A stretch of 64,000 nucleotides of DNA, from contig JAUTDP010000006.1 of the NCBI GenBank assembly GCA_033439795.1, positions 1 through 64,000 of the forward strand, read 5' to 3'. Below are positions 11,446 to 22,319 of the stretch, one piece after another; the stretch's first letter is position 1, and every line of letters begins with the position of its first letter. Source of the DNA: Sordaria brevicollis (taxonomy: Eukaryota; Ascomycota; Sordariomycetes; Sordariales; Sordariaceae). The position numbers and the translations under genes were made by a program. The notes beneath the pieces are model-generated. The model did not search any database. It was not told where the DNA came from and worked only from the letters and a program-made list of their open reading frames with translations.

Positions 11446-12055
11446 GGGGGATGAAATAGACGATCAAAAGCATATAGATTTCACGTTATATAGATACAAT
11501 GACCGTAATGTTTAAGATACACATCAGACACGGTGGACTTCCATCCCAATGTTCGGGAACGGGCCGATCCTTGGGCGGAGCCTCTCGGTCGCTCGGCACA
11601 ATGTTGAGCGGGGATAGCACGCCGGGCCGGTATTTAAAGTGGGGCCGCTTCGGCACTTCACGTGAAGATGATCAACAATGACGAACTTCATCCTGGACGA
11701 TCCAACGTCCTGGAACCATGAAGTCGTGGGGTGCATGACATTGCCCATCCGATCTTTGTTCATCAATTTCGTCTTTGATATTCCGACCTATATCCATGCT
11801 TTAAATACCGAATCTTGTTTCTTGCGACCATATCTCTCAATCACCCGGGTCCTTGATCACCTGTCATCCACGACACTCAGCTTGTTTGAAACGACGACTT
11901 AAACCCTCCCTTAATTGGCACTCTGCAACACTACACTGGTCATCTGTGAACTCAGACGGGTCATTACCGAAATTGGCCTGATATTGATACATACCAGGAC
12001 GAGATCCATCCAAAAGAATCCAAAGGAATCATCAGACTCATCAAGAAGGATATTC

Positions 12056-12430
12056 ATGACGACTCTCCCCTTAAATCCAACAACTGAGGTTCAAGAACCA
12101 CTCGCTTCACCTCGACAGCCAACAAGAACAACACAGCCCACAACTGTTTCAAAAGCACCAATGTCACCACCAGCTACTGTCATGACTCTCAATCCATCAT
12201 ACTGTCATCCAGCCTTTTTCACATCAAAACTGCGGAGAAGTCCATCCTTCACACTTCAACCAGGCGCAGGACCTCACTCACATGCAGTGAGCCCGGTGGT
12301 CCATGGGTATATGTTTCAGGATGCACAGAGGTTACAAGGGCAAGGGCAAGGGCAAATGGGTTCGAGGTTAGGGAATCTGCCAATTCCTGGGTCGGTAAAA
12401 GCAGTTGCCGGAGGAAGTTCAAGGTTATGA
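12056..12430 (+). CDS. Possible small hypothetical protein
   Basis: A 124-residue open frame starting MTTLPLNPTTEVQEPL. It is rich in Thr, Pro, Ser and Gln, with a short GQGQGQ run and no domain I recognise. A pyrimidine-rich leader and an upstream in-frame extension exist, but no intron or codon bias makes the case. It may equally be an untranslated transcript or chance. Confidence 0.25.
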   Translation: MTTLPLNPTTEVQEPLASPRQPTRTTQPTTVSKAPMSPPATVMTLNPSYCHPAFFTSKLRRSPSFTLQPGAGPHSHAVSPVVHGYMFQDAQRLQGQGQGQMGSRLGNLPIPGSVKAVAGGSSRL

Positions 12431-12860
12431 GGACGTTTGGTGGGAAAGGGTATCCGTGGATGCATGGGAGAGGGTATAGGGCGTGAGGGAACTGGACTGA
12501 GGAGCAATGTCCAACATGGCATGATGGACATTGGGCATAAGAAGGACTCGGGAAGATGTGATCGATAAACGCAAATGGGATTCTTTGCTCCATCACACCA
12601 CGAAAGACTGGACTGCGGGTTATTACTGCTATGGGGGAGTCATGCTCAATATGGTGTGATGAGTCGGTGTCAAGCACTCATACCTCAAGCCAAACCTGGT
12701 AGACCGCGCACCTTCCAGCCTCGGCGTCCCAACTTTCTCGTCCACCCACCCGGCACCCTTCCCCCCAAGCACCAACCAGCACCGGCACCAGCTACCAGCC
12801 TACCACCCCACAACGGGTATATATATCAGAATTTTAGTCCCTTCTTTCACCAACCCCCAA

Positions 12861-12940
12861 TGGGACCCCGCGTGGTCAAGCGGTTCGGGTCCAGGCACGA
12901 CCTGCGACCCGTTCTGTGTTCGATTCCCGGGCGTGGCACC
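12861..12940 (+). pseudogene. Degenerate tRNA-like relic
   Basis: An A-box-like TGGTCAAGCGG (12873-12883) and a B-box-like GTTCGATTCC (12918-12927) are spaced as in a tRNA gene, and GCGACCCG before the B box resembles fungal tRNA variable/T-arm sequence. However, the anticodon arm has only a 5-nt loop (CCAGG CACGA CCTG), the T stem pairs poorly, and no 5' partner exists for the GCGTGGC acceptor strand. It is therefore a broken tRNA or tRNA-derived fragment, not a working gene. Confidence 0.3.
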
Positions 12941-12965
12941 AAGCTTCGAGTTAAACCAACCGACG

Positions 12966-13007
12966 ACTATCGATTATCGACTATCGGCTATCGACAACCG
13001 ACTATCC
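12966..13007 (+). repeat. Heptanucleotide minisatellite (ACTATCG)6
   Basis: Six adjacent 7-bp units read ACTATCG, ATTATCG, ACTATCG, GCTATCG, ACAACCG, ACTATCC. Copies differ by 1-3 bases. Confidence 0.85.
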
Positions 13008-13672
13008 CCCGCCCCCCAAAGGAGCGAAATAGCTCGCGAAGCTTGACCACGCCCGGGGACTTGACTGTCCCATTCAATTTTTTTGCGATTTCTTTTGGGT
13101 CTGGATTTTATTGAAGGCATTTCGAGAAAGAGCTGCGCGATGTGGATGGTCAAGTATAAGAGCGAATTTTGAAGTCCTCGATGGTTGCTGGTGCGGAAAT
13201 GAGTTAGTGTTATAATGCAGAGACCGCTTGAATTACAGTCATCACGATGACCTTTTTCTGTCTTTGTTACTGTTTCGAGTTTTCCATTGCAGAGTATATT
13301 AGCGTAATACTTTATTGACCTCAAAAGGTATAATCCAAGCTTTCTGACACTCATCTCTTGCATTTTTTCTTGGAGGCCGGTAACTGCGACAATGTTCGTA
13401 TATTTAGCTAGAGCGAGTGAAACCATATGCCGAGTAGAAGAAAAGCGTGTGATTGAAAACAGAAACAATGATACAGGCTCTACAAGTTTACTCGAACTGA
13501 ACGCAACCAACAGAAACAGAAGAGCAACGCGACGGCAACATGTGAAAAAACGCCAATAGTATAGATACAGAAAAGCAGAAAAAGCCATAACAACATGAGA
13601 CCCCGTATTTTCATAACCCATCATCACTCATGAACCCCAACCCCGAAACTTGTCCAAGATCATCACCACCAT

Positions 13673-14500
13673 TTATGGCAAGCTGTTCTTAACCGCCATC
13701 ACAATCGACAGCACAATCAGCACCACCACCAGCGCCAACAGCGCCATCAGCTTCACATTCTTCCACCACATCTTGCGCTTGAGTCCCCTGCTCCTAACCC
13801 GAAACTCGCGCGCGCTTCCACCAAGCCTATCCGTCTTATCCACCAGCAAATCAATCCTCTCGCCTCTCTCCAGCAGACCCTCAATATTCCTCGTCATGAT
13901 GCCCTTCACGTCCTCAATCTCTCTCTTGGCGTTTGTAATCGCATCGTTCTGTCCCTGGCCCGTGGTGCCGTAGTCGACCATCAGCGTCTTGAGCTCTCCG
14001 TTGAACGAGCCGCAACCGTAATTGGGCATATCCGAAAAGTCGTTAGTGGGACCGGGCGGGAACTGCGCCAGGAAGCGCTTGCGGACTTCGACGAGGAAGC
14101 CAAAGGGGATGCGACGCCCCAGAGAAGAATCGGCTACGACGAGGAAAGTAAGGCCGCCTGCTGAAGAGGCGGATGGTTGCGAGGACCAGTCCGAGGGCGA
14201 CTCGGACATGTAGTGGATGTGGTAGGAGCCATGGGTGTAGGTGAGCTTTTGGGGCGTCGAGTGATCGATTTTGGGGAGAATAAGCGAGGCGAGAGAGGAG
14301 GTTTGGGAGGAGGCCGAGGTGGTGCACTCGGCTAGGATGGTGGTGTTATGGGCGATGCAGGAGCTGTTGAGATGTGCGTGTTAGTTGGTGTTGAGAATTG
14401 ACTGTCTGGACGTTGAGATTGTAACCGGTAGGACAAGTGGTGATGTGATGTCGGTAACGTACTAAAGGAGAGGAGTTGCTGGCGTCGATGATGAAGCCAT
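13673..14500 (-). CDS. VAMP7-like longin R-SNARE
   Basis: Two exons on the minus strand (14500-14463 and 14363-13673), joined across a 99-nt intron (GTACGT...CAACAG, split codon TA|C), give 242 residues. An N-terminal longin domain starts LLYSCIAHNTTILAECT and includes LTFLVVADSSLGRRIPFGF with FLVEVRKRFL. The SNARE helix follows from about residue 150 (NAKREIEDVKGIMTRNIEGL), with the central-layer Arg in LLERGERIDLL. A C-terminal transmembrane anchor (MALLALVVVLIVLSIVMAV) has only a few residues after it. This is the classic longin/R-SNARE/tail-anchor plan of VAMP7 and fungal vacuolar Nyv1-type proteins, which act in fusion with vacuoles or endosomes. The downstream ATG at 14209 would remove half the longin fold, so the spliced start is preferred. 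Confidence 0.9.
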
Positions 14501-15139
14501 TTTGAATGTCCTTTTTTGTTGGGATCACCAGATGGCGGATTGGGTATCAAGTCGATGGGGTGTAGAGGATGTTGGGGCGTTAGAGGCGTGTGGAGGGATG
14601 TCGGAATTGGCCCAGATTTAGAATATCTATTGTTCAAGATATCAAATCGCGGCTCGGGGTGGTCGAAGTGAATGGTGTGATCGGTGTTGAAGATCGAAAC
14701 CGAGCCTCGAATCGAAATGCTCAGGTGTCGGTCACGATAGGTTACCACTGGAGGTTACAGAGCGGGCTCAGCGGAGTGTCACAGTCCACTCGCGGGCTGC
14801 ATGATGACGATGCAGCTCACCTCCACTTTGACGGCCTTGTGGGCTTGGCGGCTCTGGCTGAGTGGGCCAGTTGGAGTCCAGACAGCGGGGAGAAGCGGAG
14901 GCCCACGCCAGGGGTCAAAGGCAGCACAGTGCCAAGGGGGGGAAAGAGACAGGAACCAACCGATAAGGAAAAAGAATTGGATCCTTGGAGGGTCCCAAAC
15001 TTCACGATAAGAATTATTGTAGCGCCTCCATCCCACGTTGTTCCGGGTCAAGAAGTTCCACGCCTCCTCTTCTCGAAATTCAACATATCGTGCCGACTCG
15101 ACCGACGAGCATGATCGCTCGTGCACATCGTCCACCGTC
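14501..15139. promoter_or_regulatory. Divergent promoter region between R-SNARE and SUV3
   Basis: A 639-bp interval between two divergent starts. Open frames that cross it have no recognisable protein content. Confidence 0.5.
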
Positions 15140-17611
15140 ATGAACGCGTTGTTAGGGCAGGCCTGGAAATGTCCGCGGAGCGCAGTCCTTGTTACTCGCC
15201 GCTGGCGGGTCAAGTCGACCGGAACCAAACCACAACCAAAGAAGTTTGCCGGACGCGGCTCCAACTCTGCACCCAAGTCCTTCGATGTTCGTCGTCCCCT
15301 TGACATATTCCCCTCCAAAAGTTCTGGTCTTCCGGATTACCATACTGACTCTAGTGCTTGGGCGTTCTAGGAATTGCAACCCGACGAGCAGCTACGACGA
15401 CGCCTCCATGACCGGGAGCGAAGAACCGCGACGCCCGAGGTGCCGGCGCTACGACAGAAATACGACGAGTTCTACGACCTCACAAAGAACCGCCTAAAGC
15501 ATCTTCTATGGGAAATGGGAAAATGGGATCCACAGCACCGGGAATACAAAGCATTCGGAATACACACCCTGGAGAGCTACATCCAGGAGATCTCCCTCTT
15601 CAAAGATGCCCTCAGAAAGTCGTTTCACCTGGCCAGCGCACTCGGCATGACGGCACGGACGGACAACCCTTTGTTTTGGAACTTGCGTGCTGCCTTCATC
15701 AAGGGGGATTCAACAGGGTTGACCAAGGAGCTTCGGTACGCGCTCGAGACATTCTTGATGCGCAAAAAGTTCTCCAAGTTCGCCACCGAGTTACACCTGG
15801 ATATTGCTGATTTGCGCTTCCCTCACGAATGGTTCCCGGCCACTCGCCAGCTTCAGCGCACCATTCACCTGCACGTCGGCCCAACAAACTCCGGAAAGAC
15901 ATACAACGCCCTGAAGGCTCTGGAAAACGCGAAATCGGGTATCTATGCCGGCCCCCTTCGACTGCTGGCTCACGAAATCTACACGCGATTCAAGGCCAAG
16001 GGGAAAGCATGTGCCCTTATTACGGGCGAGGAACAGAGGATACCGGACGATGCCGATATGTTCTTCCGGAGTTGTACGGTGGAAATGACGCCCTTGAACT
16101 GGAAAGTTGACGTGGCCGTCATTGACGAGATTCAAATGATTGCCGACGAGAGCCGTGGTTGGGCTTGGACTCAGGCGGTCCTGGGTTGTCAGGCAAAGGA
16201 ACTGCATCTTTGCGGCGAGGAAAGAGTGGTTGATCTGATCCAGGAACTCGCTGCGCGTCTGGGAGACAAGTGCATCGTCCACCGTTACCAGAGGCTGAAC
16301 CCCTTGGTTCCCATGGAGGAAGCTATCGGCCCAAACTTCACGAACCTCCAAAAGGGCGACGCCGTCATCTCGTTTTCCCGCGTCAACTTGCACTCTCTGA
16401 AAGCTGGTATCGAAGAGGCAACGGGGCGCAAGTGTGCCATCGTTTACGGCTCATTGCCGCCCGAAACCAGAGCGGCGCAGGCTGCCTTGTTTAACGACCC
16501 GAATAACGAGTACGATTTCTTGGTTGCCAGTGATGCCATTGGCATGGGTCTGAACTTGGAGATCAAGCGCGTCGTTTTCGAGTCGGCATTCAAATTCGAT
16601 GGCATGACGCATCGCCAGCTATCGATTCCCGAAGTTAAGCAAATTGGCGGCAGGGCTGGTCGTTATAGGACAGCCAACGATGCTGTTCGCCACGGCAAAG
16701 ACCAGGATAGCGCATCCACGCCTGCCTTAAGCAAGTGGGGAGCGCCGGGCTTCGTTACGGCTATGGATGATCAGGATCTTGAGGTTATCCGGAAAAATCT
16801 TCAAAAGGACGCCAAGCCCATTGCTGCGGCGGGTGTCTTGCCGCCCTCGCATGTTATCGAGCGGTTTGGCACGTTGTTCTCTCCCGACGTTCCGCTGGCA
16901 TTCATCCTCTCCAGACTTAGGGAGATGGCCCGGCTTTCGAGCTCCTTCACCATGTGCAGCTTTAGCGAGCACCTCGAAATCGCTGATGTCCTCAAGGGGT
17001 TTGACCTTAGCATATACGACCGTTCGGTCTTGCTAACAGCCCCCGTTGCACTGCGTGACAAGGGCCAGAAGGATATCCTCAAAGCTTTCGCTTGGAGTAT
17101 CGCCAACCTGTCTGGCGGTCATTTGCTCGAGATTCCCGAGATCGATTTGGAGGCGCTCGATGTCGATACTGCGCAACTTTCATCCGCGAAACGAAAGGAC
17201 CATTTGGTGCGCCTCGAAGGTCTCCACAAGGCCATCACGCTGTACCTGTGGCTCAGCTACCGGTACCGCGGCGTGTTCACTAGCCAAAAGCTTGCGTTCC
17301 ACGTCAAGTCCTTGGTCGAAGACAAGATCACGGGCTGTCTGGAGGCTACCGACTACGCGGCAGACAAGCAACAGAGACGTCGTGAGACCCTCAGACACCA
17401 GGCCAAGTTGCACAGCAAGAAGGAGGAGCAACTTCTTGGCGAGGTGGTTGAGGAGTTACCTGTTGCCGAGGGTGGCCCCGGTCTGTGGGTCGAAGAGGGA
17501 CACGAGGAACCTTTGTATCGGGAGGAGAACGAGGTTAATGCTGCTTTGCCGGTTCGCGTCCGCAGGGTATCTCTCAACGAGAGCACCAAGAGCCGTGTCT
17601 CTCAGGAATAA
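15140..17611 (+). CDS. SUV3: Suv3, mitochondrial ATP-dependent RNA helicase
   Basis: I propose exons 15140-15286 and 15371-17611 (795 residues). Exon 1 encodes a mitochondrial presequence (MNALLGQAWKCPRSAVLVTR and more Arg/Lys, no acidic residues in the first 40). The 84-nt intron starts GTTCGT, has a CTGAC branch site and ends TTCTAG. It is a multiple of three, phase 0, and contains the in-frame TAG that otherwise separates presequence from helicase. The helicase core shows LHVGPTNSGKT (Walker A), AGPLRLLAHEI, DVAVIDEIQMI (DEIQ box, diagnostic of Suv3), HLCGEERVVDL, ASDAIGMGLNLEIKRVVFES and KQIGGRAGRY. The Suv3 C-terminal region follows. In fungal mitochondria Suv3 unwinds RNA for the Dss1 exonuclease in the degradosome. 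The exact intron is inferred. Confidence 0.92.
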
Positions 17612-18446
17612 GGACCTTCCGATACCTGAGTTGGATAACACGATATCTGTATTTATAGGGAAGTCATGAACCTGGGCGTGTGTGATGCTCTGTGTACGTC
17701 TAGAAAAACGGAACAAAAAGCCAGCATATAGAGCTGCATAAAGGGTCGGCGTTGGTATTTGAGGGGACAAGTTGGTTAGCCTGGTCATGTTGAAAATTCA
17801 TTGTCCGATGTACAATAAATGGGTTGCTGGAAATATAAATCCTCTCTGTGTCTGTCTTTTGCGTCCTCGGATAGTTGAGCCTCCGGCTGAAGTGATAGTA
17901 TTCAACCACAAACACCGTGTTGTTCCCGAGAGCATACGGTGAGCACGTCCCTGTGTTCAGCGGGTTTTTAGCTGCCCCTGGGCTGAGCTTCCACCAGGTC
18001 TCCACAGTGTGCATATGATCTCATCATCACATGGATGCCCTTCTCTTCAAGTTCCCTTCAAGTTCTCCAGGAACCATCACCTTTACACCATCTCTTCCCA
18101 TTGCAGCTCTTCCCCACTCGACTCTAGCAAGTCATCAATAAACAGAAACCATTAACACATCAGTTCGACACTGAAAACTGAACGTCACGGTAAGTCTAAA
18201 CCATCTGCTGCCTGTCCTCTAACCTTGGCTGGGCATTCGGATCAACGCGGGGTTGTTCGATGCGCCAACCTGGAACCGCGGGGTCAAGCTTCACCAAGCT
18301 GTCTCTACAATGGGCATCTTCGGAACCATTCTCGCACTAGCAACTTGAACTCTGTATGCTGACGCAAGCTGTTTTCCTTATCAGTAGCCATCCTTTAGCA
18401 CCAATACGAAGCAAGAGCAGATACGGACCACCGAAACACCATCACC
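17612..18446. other. Intergenic and 5' leader with likely leader intron
   Basis: The 3' flank of SUV3, then the leader of the UCH gene. A plausible 5'-UTR intron runs 18190-18384 (GTAAGTC...TTATCAG). The leader ends in an A/C-rich stretch (CCGAAACACCATCACC) just before the start codon. Confidence 0.5.
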
Positions 18447-19208
18447 ATGGCCTCGAACGAAGCTGATCCCCATGGCGGCGTCCCCGCTGCTTCCGACCGT
18501 CCGGCCTTCATTCCGCTCGAAGCCAACCCCGAACTCATGACCAGCCTCCTCCACAAGCTCGGCCTCTCAAACACCCTCGCGGTCCACGATGTCTACTCCC
18601 TTACCGACCCAGAAATGCTCTCGTTCATCCCGCGCCCGGCCCTGGCCCTACTGATGGTCTTCCCCGTCTCCCCCGCCTACGAATCAGCTCGCCTAGCTGA
18701 AGACTCTCTCCTCGAAGACTACGCCGGCAAGGGCCCCCAAGAGCCAGTTCTCTGGTTCCGCCAGACGATCCGCAACGCCTGCGGTCTGATGGGCCTGCTC
18801 CACGCGGCCGCCAACGGACCGGCTCGCCAGCTTGTGGAGGAGGGCTCGACGCTGGACAAGATCATCAAGGATGCGACACCGTTGGATCCCATCGGGAGGG
18901 CAAGGTTGCTCGAGACGAACTCTGATTTGGCTAATGCCCACAAGAGCGCGGCGACCCAGGGCGACACCATGGCACCGGCGGCTACGGACGATGTCGATCT
19001 ACACTATGTCTGCTTCGTCAAGACAGAGGATGGCACATTGTGGGAGTTGGACGGAAGCAGGAAGGGGCCGTTGAAGAGGGCTCAGTTGGAGAAGGACGAG
19101 GATGTTCTCAGCCAAACGGCACTGACCCTGGGACCGCTCAAGTTCTTGGAGAGAGGCGGCGGCGACTTGCGGTTTAGCTGTGTGGCGCTTGCCGGAAGCT
19201 TCGACTAG
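18447..19208 (+). CDS. Ubiquitin C-terminal hydrolase, UCH-L3/Yuh1 type
   Basis: Single exon, 253 residues, close to the usual ~230-260 for this family. It begins FIPLEANPELMTSLLHKLGL, the UCH N-terminal signature. Catalytic residues are visible: the oxyanion Gln and nucleophile Cys in WFRQTIRNACGLMGLLHA, the His in DLHYVCFV and the Asp in LWELDGSRKGP. The crossover loop lies between (around TPLDPIGRARLLETNSDLA). Such enzymes remove small adducts from the C-terminus of ubiquitin or Nedd8/Rub1 in cytosol and nucleus. The Gly-rich end (ERGGGDLRFSCVALAG) matches the family's last strand. All catalytic residues are present, so activity is expected. The start ATG lies in ACCATGG. Confidence 0.92.
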   Translation: MASNEADPHGGVPAASDRPAFIPLEANPELMTSLLHKLGLSNTLAVHDVYSLTDPEMLSFIPRPALALLMVFPVSPAYESARLAEDSLLEDYAGKGPQEPVLWFRQTIRNACGLMGLLHAAANGPARQLVEEGSTLDKIIKDATPLDPIGRARLLETNSDLANAHKSAATQGDTMAPAATDDVDLHYVCFVKTEDGTLWELDGSRKGPLKRAQLEKDEDVLSQTALTLGPLKFLERGGGDLRFSCVALAGSFD

Positions 19209-22200
19209 TGGGTCGAACAGGAGATTGAGACGTTTCGTGCTTCCTGGGCCAAGGCTGAAGATAAACTCAGGTCAAAAGGCATCGACATTTAGTTCAAACA
19301 TCAGCAAGCGTATGTACCATACCTACAAATATGCCACGTCAGATTTTATGGACGACAGCGATGTTATAGAATGAGTTTTACTTAAAGTATCGCAGGGATC
19401 CTACAACACCAGCCCCTCGCAGTCCAGACACTCGGAATTCGTATCAGCCTTGGAGTGACCGGAAGCGTCCATTCGGTAGGGTAACTGGAATCTTGGACAA
19501 TCAAAACTCACCAATGCCTCGGGGCTGGGACCACGGGAGCTCTGAGCCGGCCTTGGATGGAGTTTAGTTATCCCGGTGACCACTAAATGTGTGACACTCT
19601 TCCCCCACCTACGGATTCTGGGGATGGCTCAGGCATGCGCAGTTGACAAGGCATAAGTGCCAGATTCGAGCAACATGACAGAGAACACAGGTGCAAGGGA
19701 TTATGTGATACGAGAAGCAGTCAGGTTACTGGCACACCCGTGCAACTTGTTTCAAGAACTCGGAGTGATTGCGAACATGAAGAACACCTTGACAGCGTAA
19801 AGGAAGCTGGCTAATGCAGACACCAAAATCATGAACAGATCAACAGGCGACTTTTCTCCATCCCCATGGGTAACGGCCGGAGTAACCGGGAAGAAACAAG
19901 GCAGAGCCCCTTCGTCGACGGGAGCTGGCATCGGCCAAACGGGAAGAAATTAACAGGGCCCTTTGGAACGCAAAGCTATTTCGGCCAGTCTCTGATTGCT
20001 TTTGTGGAGGAGGTCGGGTGGCTTCCGCGGAGAGGACGAATCCTTGACGGGAAGCTTCTGGACGTTTGGGTCAGAGATCTTCTACCGGCAATCACGCCTG
20101 CTTGTTTCTTTGCAAAACAACAATTACCCCCCAGAGATGATGAGGTCAGGTCTAAGGCCTAGCTGACCTTGATATGTACGTGAAACCTCGTTGTCGTTGA
20201 TCGTTCAAACTTCCTTGGCAATCATGATCACTGACTTTCAAAACCCCTAACTAATTCCAAGTTTAGCCTCCATCATATACTGTGCCGGACGTGAATTCGT
20301 TGGCAAACGTTTCTAAACCGAAAGAATACGAACTGTTTGACGTGCATGTTCTGAGGAAAAGCCCAAGATAGGTGGTATCTTTAGTCCTAATGGCTGATAA
20401 GTGATGTTGAACGACAGGGGCACCGAAATAAACCCCTGGCTTCTTTCTCCCCTGAACCGCTAGAAGCATGGAAACAGAACAGTTTGCTGCATGGAAAGAA
20501 AGTGAAGCCCCATGGCCTCACCCAAATTCGGATGGCGACATGGGCTGTGATTCGGCAACGAGGCAAATGGGGGGCGTCCCACGCGAGAAGACGAAAAGCC
20601 CACCCCCATTCAAACGTTCGGCTAGTGACCGCCCAGTCCGCCCACGCAGCAGCGATCAATGGCGCCAGACATCGACGAAGATCGCTGAAAATAACACAGG
20701 GCCAGGGGGGGGGTAACATCGCTCCCTTACATACTGTCTTCTCGGGAACCCGGGGGGATGTGAGTGGTAACGATCATACCAAACTCTTCTCACTTCTCAT
20801 ACCATCAAGTTTCTCTTTTTATGTCTTTGATTCTGACATTTGTTTACTTCAATCAGTCAAGTCAAATGGATCACCAGCTAAGTGGTGCTTGTCTTGCTTG
20901 AGCGTCAGCCATGGTAACATGAATCAACCATAGTAATTTACCAACTGACCCAAAGTAGCAACTGCAGCTGAGAATGATGACGCCGGAGCTAGTCACCGAC
21001 CACAAACAGCGCCTTCCCGAATTCTGTAACAAACGCACCACTGCATCGAGGCGGACGAGGTGGGAAGGAGGTGAGAGGCGAGAGTGGCAGAAGAAAACGA
21101 AGCAAACGCAGAACCCCCGGACGGAGACTGAAGTGACCGAAGTTAACTGGGGTACTTGACAGATCTCTCAATGGACAATGCTTCTTCTCCCGTTGGTCCA
21201 ATATCGAAGATCATCAGCCACAGAATGACCTCAAACAAACGCTAAACAACAGCCTCACTCACTCGAAGAAATCAGGCCGTCAAACCTTCGTATGCCCTCA
21301 TTATATTCCCCACGCCATCCAAAGCTTGAAAAGTTAGCCATATCAAGTGGCTGTTGCTTGACGTTTCACCGTCATAAGATTCACCCAGTCAGTGGTAGTG
21401 AAAAGCAGGCACAAGAAGAGCCAGGTACGGTGCGAGGAAACGGAAAATCAGAAACATCCACGCTCACGCAACATACATGTACTCATCCTCCCGAGTTGTG
21501 CGACCCTGATGCCGGGGAACCCCAAGAAGAACGGGAACCTTGAACAAACCAATTCCAACCAATCCCAACTCTTCCAGGACTTGAACAAAGCCAGTGTCAA
21601 CTCGTCCAGCTGTCTACTATGCAGGTAGCAGCATGATTTCCACGGACGGGCAACTGAGCCTCTCATGGCAACCACTTCCCGGAAGCCAGCCCACGGTGTA
21701 ATCCAAGCGACGCCTCAGCTGGGCACGCCGCCGTGCCAGCGAGATGCTGAATCTCTTTTTTCTTCGTCCTTCCTTAAAAACAAGCCACTTGGTTGTTGCG
21801 TGGTAAAGTGGGAGATAGGTATGGGGAGATCTCGACTTTCATCTGGAACGGTGGCTTGAAAACTGGCCCTCCTTCGAAGTTAACAACGGCCGGGGTTTTA
21901 CACTGTTTTCTCTTCTTTCTACCCTCTCCCCCATCCCCCTCTTACTTTTTCTTTTCTTCTTGCTGCTTCTTTCTCGATCCGCCTCTGCCACCCTGTCACC
22001 CTTTTCCGTCCCTTCGATATTGTTATTGCCACTCGTTCTGCTCTTACACATTGCCATCTCATACGACTTAGACTTTGTGTGGTGATTTCTGATTATTTAT
22101 CACATTCGATATATCCTACGCCGAGCACGCGTCACACACACACACAAAAGACCCGAAACCAAGGTACTCGAGTTCCTTTGGAAGCAGGATACCAGACTCG

Positions 22201-22319
22201 GACGAGTTTGGTATCTGCGCTTATCCACATCTCAACATCTCGAGTGTCTCAAAGTGTTCAGTATTGAAGTGACCCCACGTTCTTCTGTCAGCTGCTGATG
22301 GCAGCTTTTGGTCATCACA
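19209..22319. other. Long (3.1 kb) intergenic region upstream of the unknown gene
   Basis: No supported gene. Open frames of 60-150 codons on both strands look random. The last 400 bases are strongly pyrimidine-rich (around 21900-22000) with a short (CA)n run near 22135, typical of a long fungal 5' leader. A region of this size in front of one gene may hold extended regulation or an unrecognised noncoding RNA. Confidence 0.45.

Larger units (their letters stand above)
11446..13672. other. Long intergenic region between convergent genes
   Basis: About 2.2 kb between the SDR gene (+) and the R-SNARE gene (-). It contains one weak open frame (12056-12430), a tRNA-like relic (12861-12940) and a heptanucleotide minisatellite (12966-13007), listed separately. 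Nothing else was recognised. Confidence 0.5.

Noticed and set aside
12974..13627. A 217-codon minus-strand open frame
   Set aside because: It covers the heptamer repeat and reads as Cys/Leu/Phe-rich low-information sequence with no domain. It ends in the 3' flank of the R-SNARE gene.
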